Assembly: GCF_004337985.1 (NCBI RefSeq)
Contig: NW_021940921.1
Coordinates: 310,001 to 374,000 of the forward strand
Length of the DNA: 64,000 nt
Direction of reading: 5' to 3'
Source of the DNA: Pyricularia pennisetigena
Taxonomy: Eukaryota > Ascomycota > Sordariomycetes > Magnaporthales > Pyriculariaceae
Positions 1 to 10,382 of this stretch are shown piece by piece. The notes under the pieces are model-generated. The model was given only the letters and a program-made list of their open reading frames with translations, was not told the origin of the DNA and did no database searches. The stretch's first letter is position 1; the number at the start of each line of letters is the position of its first letter. The position numbers and the translations under genes are program-made.

Positions 1-1795
1 TCACAAAATATATTCCGGTCCCGCATTTTATATATTATAATTACTATTTTAATCCAAAACGGATTATTGGACAGGGGTTAAATTTTTAAAAACGTTTTGG
101 AAAAGGTTTTTACCGGTATACCATATAATATATTTATTTCCGTAATAAACCGTACTTACCATAATATATTCGCTGGTTATATTAACAGTTTAATAAGTAT
201 TAAATTATAGGATATAAAACCGAAAATTAATATCGCCTTCCGTACGCAACGCCGTTATTTACAAACAATTAATCTTTGATAAATAATAATAAACGCGTTC
301 CATTAAAAATATTACGGCGTATTGGAAATTATAATACCGCAATTGGTCCTATTTTTTTACTATTATAAAACAAAAAACTATAACCCTAACATGTTATATT
401 TAACCTGGTTATTACGACCAAAAATTACAGATTAACCGTTACGCACCGGGATTTTAAAATTAACGCTCGTAAAATATACCACGGCCGGGAATAAATTTAA
501 ACCGGCAAACCTAATAATTAAGTATATTAATAGGGGTTTCGCTATAAATATTAAAAATAACCGCAATTTTACGCACGATTTGCGAAAAACATTCCTAAAT
601 TATGCAGCGATGGGTCTATTCGCAACTACGGTGCGCAAAATATTGGAAAATATCGCCCGTATACGGATTAATAATAAATACCATATAATGTTAACCAACC
701 AAAATATAATTTATTATATATATTTATTATTCCAAAATTGTTGGGGAAACGAAAAAGCCGAGGTATTACCCAATTTCGATTTCGACGGCCGTAATTTATT
801 ATACCTGGGCTTAAAAAAGCTAATAGGCGATAAATTGGAAGTATATAATTAAAAAATCGTACCCCCCAACACCGTATTATTTTTGGCGGATATTAAAAAA
901 TAGGGGCAAATCCAAAAAAGGGATACAGCTGGACAAACGGTCTGAAGATTAATGGTAAAACTAATATTAAAAAAGATTTGCTGGACGAAATATACGAGAA
1001 ATCCGACGAAAAAGGCGTATAAAATTCAAAATAATAAAAAATAAATTACGTAAACCAAAACGGGTAAAAACGAGGATCGTTTTATTATAAAAAAGAATTA
1101 ATGGACGAATAACGGTGACTTTGCCCGCGAATAACGGAGGTAAACCAGCGTCCGCAAAACCAGTAAATATAAACAAATAAATACCAATTGTAAATTTGAT
1201 TTAAAATACAAAACGAAATATAATTTCCTCCAAAGTTTTCCGTATAAATAACCCGTTTCCTATCCATTTTTTTTGCCCAAATAAACCATAATTTCCATCC
1301 ACCGCCAATTATAAATCCAGTAAAAAAAGTCCTGGTAATAACCGTTATTATAATACCCCATTAACCACAAATAATAAATCCATTAAACCGGATCCCAATA
1401 GTAACAATTATTATAATATTATACATATAAAACCCCCAATTTCCTAATACCAAACCCCAAAAGAAAGCAAAATAAAAAAACCCAAACCGATTAAAAAAAA
1501 CGAAAACCTTTAGCAGCGTTAAATATCTTTTTAGGAATAGGTTAATTAACGCCACGTTTCCTTTTCCGAACTAAGGTCGCGGTAAACGATCCAAGGACCG
1601 AAACGACCTTTTTTTATCCTTTTTTAAAATAAATATATAGGGTTTTTTTAACGAATTGAGTATAAATTTATTATAATTAAAGCCAAAATCGATAAATTAA
1701 AAAAACGGAATAACGACCGCCAAAAGGTCGGCGTTATTATTACTAAACATATTTTTTTCAAACGGTTTATTGGTTTTTCGGCGTTTAATAACCCA
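1..1795. other. AT-rich decayed transposon DNA
   Basis: Strongly TA-rich DNA with only short, stop-riddled reading frames. The longest + strand stretch (580-852, preceded by a broken continuation from about 390) is rich in Asn, Ile and Tyr. It vaguely recalls the fungal transposon-associated DUF6589 proteins in its spacing of hydrophobic, Asn and Leu positions, but this is a weak impression. The composition fits repeat-induced C-to-T mutation. No host gene is supported. Confidence 0.5.
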
Positions 1796-2182
1796 GGAGC
1801 TAAAATCTTTTATTAGGGCCCCGATAACCCGCGCGGTCGCGGTTTCGTCGTAAAACCCATCGTTGTTTTTGATTTATTTTATTAATTTAACTATAAATCC
1901 CTAATTTATAATAGCAAAATCGAAATAAGGTAGGCATGTACGATAAATATAATTAGCAAACGTGTTACGGTTACCGTTTTGCTTTTAATATTAATAATTA
2001 ATATAAAAATAGACCTAACGTTAAAATAAAAATTAACGTTGTTTCCACTAAATCCTGTTCGTTAAACTATTTAGGCATATTTAATACGAGCATTAAAACC
2101 AGGCGAAAATAAAATTCGCCTATACGGCGCGTCCTGTTAAAATAAAAAATATAAAATTCTGGGGGGGTTTTATTATCCAAAC

Positions 2183-2841
2183 TGTGAACATGGCTAGCGC
2201 AGGGCTCATTATATTAGCTACCCTGCATTATCTTATAACGGCTAGCACGGGCTAATTTTATTAGTCACCCTGCATCGAATAAATAAATAAATAACAAATA
2301 AAACGTATACGCATTTATACACACAAAGCTTTATATATTACGTCTTTGTTCACAGTTTCAACAACAAAACAAATACGCCATATTTAATCTAGCTTAGTGG
2401 TATAATGCACGTACCATAATCTATATCATATATACGTTGAAGTGCGTGGGTTCGAATCCCGTTGTGGTCGCAGATTTTCTGTGCATGCATAAGCACAATA
2501 GGCCGTTAGGTTCAATGAGCCGTTGGGCTCAATAGGTCGGCAGGTTAGTGACATGAATAAGGCCAAATAATGTGACGTGACCCCGCATTCCGGACATCCG
2601 GATCGAAGATCTGCACCTACGGATTCGAACACGTAATTCACAACTTAACCTTAGATTTATCACCTTAATAACCTTCATCGATTCAACGATTCAACGAATC
2701 GATTGTGCAGCAATAATATATTATCCCTATTACCTATTAGCAGACGGTTACCTGCCATTTCAACGTTCCATTAGCCTTATACGTGATCCACTTTTCCCCG
2801 CGTTCAAGATTAAGCTTATTCTATCTCGTAACCTCCTTACA
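2183..2841 (+). repeat. LTR of copia element A (first, duplicated copy)
   Basis: A 659-bp long terminal repeat starting TGTGAACATGG and ending CTCCTTACA, so it has TG..CA ends. It equals the LTR at 4261-4919 shifted by 2078. Inside lie an A box (2390-2400) and a perfect B box (2449-2459) of Pol III type. This copy probably exists only because of the assembly duplication. Confidence 0.85.
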
Positions 2842-3218
2842 GGTTATGAGCCCGGATTAGCTCATACCAACGAGATCGATACCGATACCAATACCATCAA
2901 ATCCATCGATTATTCTTCAGCCCTATCTCGGATCAACCTGAGCCTTATACCATTCGATAGCTTTATTCACGTTTTATCCAACGGTATAATTACCGAAACC
3001 GGAATCGCACGCGCCGTCGAGAGAACCCGACCTTTACCTATACCTATTTATATACCTCAACAAACACTCGCCTATATTTTCACCGCTATTCGTCCTATCG
3101 ATACGAGACATATACCATCCGAAAGCTTTTTCCAAGACCTATTCAACCGAGCAACGCTTTCGACCCTAACCCCGACCGTTACCGAGATACAATACAAATA
3201 AGAGACCCTTTATTCAAG

Positions 3219-3872
3219 ATGGCTACCTTCGACAAAATCCCAATGGTAACCCTTAAGGGCACCGAGAATTACGTTATTTGGGCTATTCGTGCTTAAGCGG
3301 CCTTGGAAGTGAAGGGATTCGCATGTACCCTGGAGCAAAAGGAGGGAGTTATTATTAGCCTCGATGCTAATAATAATATGGAACCCACTGGTATCCCCAG
3401 TGGTATCCAGAGTGGTAGTAATACCCTTAAACCTCTGGATTATACAAACAAAGATACGCTGGCTTTAGCTTTCATAAAATCACTGTGCGATAATAAACTT
3501 CTTTTATATATAAAAAAATGTACTTCTGCGTACGAAGCCTGGAATAAATTAAAAAATATATATAATCCTGAAGGTTATACTTCGGATTTCCTTTTATTAA
3601 AGGAGTTTTATTCGGCTGTACCAGAATCGTTCAATAACACCGAGGTTTATTTAAATAAAATAAAAGAGTTATATTCAGTTTTGAAATCTAAAGGTTTAAT
3701 TACTCAAAATAAGGTTATTATAACCTGGGTATTAAATATTTTAAATCAAAATTGGACCTCTTTTACACAAAATATTATTCAAAAGCTACGGCATAATTCA
3801 GATAAATATACGGTAGATTTATTATTTGCCAATATTTTAGATAAATGTCGTGGTGAAGATAATATTAATAAA
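3219..3872 (+). pseudogene. copia gag fragment (duplicated, cut by N)
   Basis: The same gag start as at 5297, shifted by 2078: ATG at 3219, an in-frame TAA at 3294, then an open frame to the N at 3873, where the match to gag stops. It carries the copia-type gag region seen in the complete copy. It is a duplicate of sequence already present in element A and should not be counted as a separate gene. Confidence 0.8.
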
Positions 3873-4260
3873 NGGAGCTAAAATCTTTTATTAGGGCCCC
3901 GATAACCCGCGCGGTCGCGGTTTCGTCGTAAAACCCATCGTTGTTTTTGATTTATTTTATTAATTTAACTATAAATCCCTAATTTATAATAGCAAAATCG
4001 AAATAAGGTAGGCATGTACGATAAATATAATTAGCAAACGTGTTACGGTTACCGTTTTGCTTTTAATATTAATAATTAATATAAAAATAGACCTAACGTT
4101 AAAATAAAAATTAACGTTGTTTCCACTAAATCCTGTTCGTTAAACTATTTAGGCATATTTAATACGAGCATTAAAACCAGGCGAAAATAAAATTCGCCTA
4201 TACGGCGCGTCCTGTTAAAATAAAAAATATAAAATTCTGGGGGGGTTTTATTATCCAAAC

Positions 4261-4919
4261 TGTGAACATGGCTAGCGCAGGGCTCATTATATTAGCTACC
4301 CTGCATTATCTTATAACGGCTAGCACGGGCTAATTTTATTAGTCACCCTGCATCGAATAAATAAATAAATAACAAATAAAACGTATACGCATTTATACAC
4401 ACAAAGCTTTATATATTACGTCTTTGTTCACAGTTTCAACAACAAAACAAATACGCCATATTTAATCTAGCTTAGTGGTATAATGCACGTACCATAATCT
4501 ATATCATATATACGTTGAAGTGCGTGGGTTCGAATCCCGTTGTGGTCGCAGATTTTCTGTGCATGCATAAGCACAATAGGCCGTTAGGTTCAATGAGCCG
4601 TTGGGCTCAATAGGTCGGCAGGTTAGTGACATGAATAAGGCCAAATAATGTGACGTGACCCCGCATTCCGGACATCCGGATCGAAGATCTGCACCTACGG
4701 ATTCGAACACGTAATTCACAACTTAACCTTAGATTTATCACCTTAATAACCTTCATCGATTCAACGATTCAACGAATCGATTGTGCAGCAATAATATATT
4801 ATCCCTATTACCTATTAGCAGACGGTTACCTGCCATTTCAACGTTCCATTAGCCTTATACGTGATCCACTTTTCCCCGCGTTCAAGATTAAGCTTATTCT
4901 ATCTCGTAACCTCCTTACA
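4261..4919 (+). repeat. 5' LTR of copia element A
   Basis: 659 bp, TGTGAACATGG to CTCCTTACA. It contains a tRNA-like Pol III module with A box TAGCTTAGTGG at 4468-4478 and B box GGTTCGAATCC at 4527-4537, followed by a short tandem repeat of about 17 bp (units resembling CCGTTAGGCTCAAT). The same layout is seen in the 3' LTR and the solo LTR. Confidence 0.9.
4468..4550 (+). promoter_or_regulatory. tRNA-like Pol III A/B-box module inside the LTR
   Basis: The A box TAGCTTAGTGG and the perfect B box GGTTCGAATCC are 48 bp apart. Between them ACGTA and TACGT can pair as an anticodon-like stem around a 19-nt loop. A T-arm forms around TTCGAAT. The acceptor stem does not pair (TTTAATC against TGTGGTC), so this is tRNA-derived or tRNA-like rather than a functional tRNA gene. 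Equivalent boxes occur at 2390/2449, 9934/9993 and 12291/12350. Confidence 0.6.
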
Positions 4920-4931
4920 GGTTATGAGCCC
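4920..4931 (+). promoter_or_regulatory. primer-binding site, half initiator-tRNA type
   Basis: GGTTATGAGCCC directly abuts the 5' LTR. It is the complement of the anticodon stem-loop of eukaryotic initiator tRNA-Met (GGGCTCATAACC). Drosophila copia and yeast Ty5 prime from an internally cleaved initiator tRNA in this way, so a half-tRNA primer is inferred. The duplicate is at 2842-2853. Confidence 0.75.
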
Positions 4932-5296
4932 GGATTAGCTCATACCAACGAGATCGATACCGATACCAATACCATCAAATCCATCGATTATTCTTCAGCC
5001 CTATCTCGGATCAACCTGAGCCTTATACCATTCGATAGCTTTATTCACGTTTTATCCAACGGTATAATTACCGAAACCGGAATCGCACGCGCCGTCGAGA
5101 GAACCCGACCTTTACCTATACCTATTTATATACCTCAACAAACACTCGCCTATATTTTCACCGCTATTCGTCCTATCGATACGAGACATATACCATCCGA
5201 AAGCTTTTTCCAAGACCTATTCAACCGAGCAACGCTTTCGACCCTAACCCCGACCGTTACCGAGATACAATACAAATAAGAGACCCTTTATTCAAG

Positions 5297-8200
5297 ATGG
5301 CTACCTTCGACAAAATCCCAATGGTAACCCTTAAGGGCACCGAGAATTACGTTATTTGGGCTATTCGTGCTTAAGCGGCCTTGGAAGTGAAGGGATTCGC
5401 ATGTACCCTGGAGCAAAAGGAGGGAGTTATTATTAGCCTCGATGCTAATAATAATATGGAACCCACTGGTATCCCCAGTGGTATCCAGAGTGGTAGTAAT
5501 ACCCTTAAACCTCTGGATTATACAAACAAAGATACGCTGGCTTTAGCTTTCATAAAATCACTGTGCGATAATAAACTTCTTTTATATATAAAAAAATGTA
5601 CTTCTGCGTACGAAGCCTGGAATAAATTAAAAAATATATATAATCCTGAAGGTTATACTTCGGATTTCCTTTTATTAAAGGAGTTTTATTCGGCTGTACC
5701 AGAATCGTTCAATAACACCGAGGTTTATTTAAATAAAATAAAAGAGTTATATTCAGTTTTGAAATCTAAAGGTTTAATTACTCAAAATAAGGTTATTATA
5801 ACCTGGGTATTAAATATTTTAAATCAAAATTGGACCTCTTTTACACAAAATATTATTCAAAAGCTACGGCATAATTCAGATAAATATACGGTAGATTTAT
5901 TATTTGCCAATATTTTAGATAAATGTCGTGGTGAAGATAATATTAATAAACATTATACCGTATCGTTGAATAAACTTTTAACCTTTAATAAGGTTAATAA
6001 TATGGTAAATTCTTTACCCATTAATAATTATAATTATAATTATAATTACCCTAATAACGGGAATAAAGCTAATTATTTGAATTTGGGACATTACTGTTTT
6101 ACAACGTTTGTTCCAAATTTAATTTATTTTGACTTTAATCCATATATTATATTGCACTTTACTATAAAATCCTCCAATTTTATTATAGACAGTGCAGCAA
6201 CAATTCATACATGTTGCAATATACAATATTTAACAGACGTTAAAAATATAAATACGACTGTTAAATGGGGTAATGCTTCCCATTTAAATATAAATAAAAT
6301 GGGAATTATAAAAGTCAAGTTTAATAATACAGGTATAACAGAAACCATAAATAACGTGTACTATGTACCAGAATTTGGGTTTAATATACTCTCTGTTGCA
6401 CAACTATATAACTATATTATAACTTTTATAAATAATAAAGTAATAGTAATATATAAAAAACATAAACATAAAATAACAGAAGGTTATAAAAATAATGGGC
6501 TATATATTTTACCTACCCAAATTGTGGAAAATAATTGTATATTACATGCGGAAGAAAAGTCGAATAATAACGATATTTTTTTTAACGCAATATATAAATT
6601 ACACGTTAAATATGGGCATATAGGGTTAACACCCCTATTGCAGTTAATAAAAACAAATAAAATAAAAATATCCAAAAACGATATATATAATTATAATAAA
6701 TATATGTGTGAAATTTGCTTAACTGCAAAATCCAATCGGAAAATAAACAGGACTTCTACAAATATTATAAATTATAATATATTAGACAGAATCCATTCCG
6801 ATTTAGGTGGACCCATAAATCCACCCACGTATAATTATTATAAATATTATATAACGTTTTTGGATAAAAAGTCACGTTATTTACGTGTTGCATTGTTAAA
6901 AACAAAGGCTGATGCCCTAAAGGCATTCAATATATATAAAAAACAAATGGATAATAATACCGTTAATATAAATGGTAAAAGAACAATAAAAGAGTTTTTT
7001 ACCGATAATGGAGGCGAATATATAAGTAACCAATTTAAGATTGCGTTATAGAATAACGGTATTATACACCATTTTACGCCTGCATATACAAAAGAGCCAA
7101 ATGGGTTAATAGAACGTATAAATTTAACCCTATTTAATAAGGTCAGGGCTATGCTATTTAATAGCAAAGCACCTAATTATTTATGGGGTGAGGTTTTATT
7201 AACCGCTGTATACCTATATAATAACACCCCACATACGGCTTTAAATATGCAAACGCCAACCAATATATTTCACAATATAAGTGAAAATAATATAAATAAT
7301 AATGCAATTCACGTAAATAATTATATACAACCTTGGGGATGTATTATTTACTATAACGATAACCATAATAAAGAGAAGCTTGAACCTCGAAATAAAATTG
7401 GTATTTTAGTAGGTTTTACACCTAATATAAAGATATATAAAATATGGGACCCATATAAAAGGAAATGTCTCCTGGTCAGAGATATTACCTTTATAACGGA
7501 TAAATTTTATCCACATATAAACAACGAAAATACTAATATAAATAATATAAACGAGGTCGAATTCTCTTTACCAGATTTCGAGGTAAATCCAGTAAATAAT
7601 ACAAATATAAATAAAGATAATAACGTTGATAAAAATAACATTAATAACGTTAATAACGCGAATAACGTTAATAATGCTGATAAAAACAACGTTATTACCA
7701 ATAACAATAATCCCCAAGCAGCTAACAATTCGTCTATAAAAATAAACATAAACAATAAACCCCCAATAAATTCTGCAGAATATAAAATATATAATGACGT
7801 TCTATTTACGATACGTGATATCAGTAAGTCGTTAAAATTTAATTTTAACGAAGATAATTACGTATTAATAACAAATTCGTTAATAGAACCGAATACCTAT
7901 AAACAAGCCATGGAAAGCCAAGATTGGGAAAATTGGCTGCAGGCTTGGAAAGACGAAAATAATAGCTTAACAGAATCCAATACCTTTACTATAACGGATT
8001 TACCTCCAAATAAAATAGCTATAACTGGGCGCTGGGTTTTTAAGAAAAAACCCTTGAATAATATAAATAATATTCGTTTTATTACGGATATTAATAAACG
8101 GTATCGTTATAAAGCCAGATGGGTAGTACAGGGATTCCACCAAATTATGGGTGTTGATTACCTGGATACCTTTTCTACAATTTGTAGAACAGAAACCTGG

Positions 8201-9577
8201 TATATATTTATAATGTTAGCATTATATAAAGGGTGGTACGTTATTCAATATGACGTTAAAAACGCGTTTTTACACGCAGATATCGATACCGAAATATATA
8301 TAAAGTTACCTACAGGGCTATATACAAATAAAAAATATATAAATAAAGTGGGTAAATTGAATAAAACCCTGTATGGTTTAAAACAAGCGCCTAAACTTTG
8401 GTATAAATACCTTACCAAAACGCTGATAAAGTTAGGTTTTACTGTTTTCCCATACGACGAAAGCGTATATATAAACCAAGATAATAATAGCCAATTTTTT
8501 GGCATTATTATGGTTTGCCACGTCGACGATATTTTGGCATTTAATGCTGATTTATCGTTATTGGATATTCTTTATAAAGAATTATCCAAATATATAAAAA
8601 TAGAATGTATGGGACCTGTATCCAATTTTTTGGGTAATAGGATAATTATAAACAAAAACAATAAAACCGCTTTTATTTGCCAGGAAGATTATACCAATAA
8701 AATATTGAATAAATTCAATATTATAAATAACGAAAAACCTTCTACCATTCCGGGGGTACCAGGTTTAAAATTCGATATAAATAAACATAAAGCTACAAAA
8801 GAGGAAATCAAGGATTTCCAACAAAAAGTAGGCTCATTACTATATTTAGCAATAAAAAGCCGCCCAGATATAATATATTGCACGTGCCTAGCCGCCAGGT
8901 TTATGGCTAATCCTGGGGCTAAACATTTCAAGATTTTTGAAAATGTTTTTAAATATCTGCTAAAAAATCCCACTTTTGGCCTACAATATAACGTTAATAA
9001 TATATCCCAATATAACGTTAACAATAACGGATCCAATAAAAATAACGTTAACGAAAAGTCAATAAATAATATAAATAATATAAATAATATAAACCTGCAG
9101 GATAAAAGCCAGAAAAATAACGATAATATATTATTTATTAAGGGATATACAAACTCTGATTGGGCTAACGACCTAAATCAAAGACGTTCCACTACTGGAT
9201 ATATATTTAACCTGTCCAACAGTTATAATATAAATAACGATAATAATATAATAAGTTGGACTTCTCAACTTCAGAAAACGGTAGCTTTATCGTCGACTGA
9301 AGCTGAGTATATGGCTTTACGGGACGCCGTTAAAGAAGCCATATATTTAAATAATATGCTAAATTATATAAATAATAATTTAAAGTTGCGTTTTAACATT
9401 AAAACCCCTTTAATTTTAGTGGATAATACGTCTACTATAAAGTTCGCGGAGAACCCGGAATTTCATAAAAGATCTAAACATATCGATATAATATATCATT
9501 TTAGCCGCGAAGCTATAAATAATAATTTAGTTGAGTTGAAATATATACCAACTAAATTAAATATAGCTGATTTTTAA
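5297..9577 (+). pseudogene. copia gag-pol polyprotein with three lesions
   Basis: One long frame starting at ATG 5297. It contains a copia-type gag region (about 5480-5940), aspartic protease (D-S-A-A-T near 6190), an integrase zinc region (H..H..C..C, about 6600-6730), integrase core (D near 6800, D near 7003), reverse transcriptase (about 7930-8660, catalytic box HVDD) and RNase H (about 9140-9577). It is broken by TAA at 5372-5374 and TAG at 7049-7051, both fitting CAA/CAG to stop, and by an apparent one-base loss in a T run near 9575. The frame shifted by one continues to about 9660. Asn-rich low-complexity linkers lie between integrase and RT and before RNase H. No CCHC knuckle was found in gag. 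Confidence 0.88.
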
Positions 9578-9719
9578 CGAAATTAGTACCCGGACCTTTG
9601 CATGAGGATCTATTATCCTATGCAAATGTTAATAACGGTGCAGAAAATAACGATAAATAAATAAATAAAACGTATCCACTCGCTAATTTGTTTATTATTT
9701 TATATAATAAATAAATTAC

Positions 9720-9726
9720 GGGGGTA
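9720..9726 (+). promoter_or_regulatory. probable polypurine tract of element A
   Basis: GGGGGTA immediately precedes the 3' LTR, the usual place for the plus-strand primer of an LTR retrotransposon. It is short and otherwise sits in AT-rich sequence. Confidence 0.5.
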
Positions 9727-10382
9727 TGTGAACATGGCTAGCGCAGGGCTAATTATATTAGCTACCCTGCATTATTTCATAACGGTTAGCACGGGCTAAT
9801 TTTATTAATTACCCTGCATCGAATAAATAAATAAACAATAAATAAAACGTATACGCGTTCATACACACAAAGCTTTATATATTACGTCTTTGTTCATAGT
9901 TTCAACAACAAAACAAATACGTCATATTTAATCTAGCTTAGTGGTATAATGCACGTACCATAATCTATATCATGTATACGTTGAAGTGCGTGGGTTCGAA
10001 TCCCGTTGTGGTCGCAGATTTTCTGTGCATGCATAAACACAATAGGCCGTTAGGCTCAATGGCCCGTTAGGCTCAATAGGTCGGCAGGTCAGTCACATAA
10101 ATAAGGCCAAATCATGTGACGTGACCCCGCATTCCGGACATCCGGATCGAAGATCTGCACCTACGGATTCGAACACGTAATTCATAACTTAGCCTTAGAT
10201 TTATCACCTTTATAACCTTCATCGATTCAACGATTCAACGAATCGATTGTGCAACAATATATCATCTCTATTACCCGCTAGCAGACGGTTATCTGCCATT
10301 TTAACGTTCCATCAGCCTTATACGTGATCCACTTTTCCCCGCGTTCAAGATTAAGCTTATTCTATCTCGTAACCTCCTCACA
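9727..10382 (+). repeat. 3' LTR of copia element A
   Basis: 656 bp, TGTGAACATGG to CTCCTCACA. It matches the 5' LTR with scattered transition differences and a small length difference in the A/T-rich part. The A box (9934-9944) and B box (9993-10003) are intact. The sequence after it belongs to element B. Confidence 0.88.

Larger units (their letters stand above)
1796..5950. repeat. 2,077-bp direct duplication around a single N (probable assembly artefact)
   Basis: Bases 1796-3872 recur at 3874-5950 with a constant offset of 2078 and no difference in the stretches I compared. The two units are separated only by the N at 3873. Each holds 387 bp of flanking DNA, a full LTR, the primer-binding site, the leader and the start of the copia gag gene. 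The first unit stops abruptly at the N in mid-gene while the second continues into pol. Overlapping contig ends left unmerged explain this better than a biological tandem duplication. Confidence 0.85.
4261..10382 (+). mobile_element. Ty1/copia LTR retrotransposon, element A (about 6.1 kb)
   Basis: A full-length copia-type element: 5' LTR 4261-4919, primer-binding site 4920-4931, gag-pol 5297 to about 9660, a short G-run 9720-9724, 3' LTR 9727-10382. The order protease, integrase, reverse transcriptase, RNase H defines the Ty1/copia superfamily. The LTRs differ at several sites, mostly C/T and G/A, so the insertion is not recent or has been mutated. No 5-bp target duplication is visible (CAAAC before, TTTTT after). 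It ends directly against remains of element B. Confidence 0.9.

Noticed and set aside
2426..2641. 71-codon minus-strand frame repeated in the LTRs (also 4504-4719)
   Set aside because: It is the antisense reading of the tRNA-like and downstream LTR sequence, giving the familiar Arg-Asp-Ser-Asn-Pro string of translated T-arms. Not a gene.
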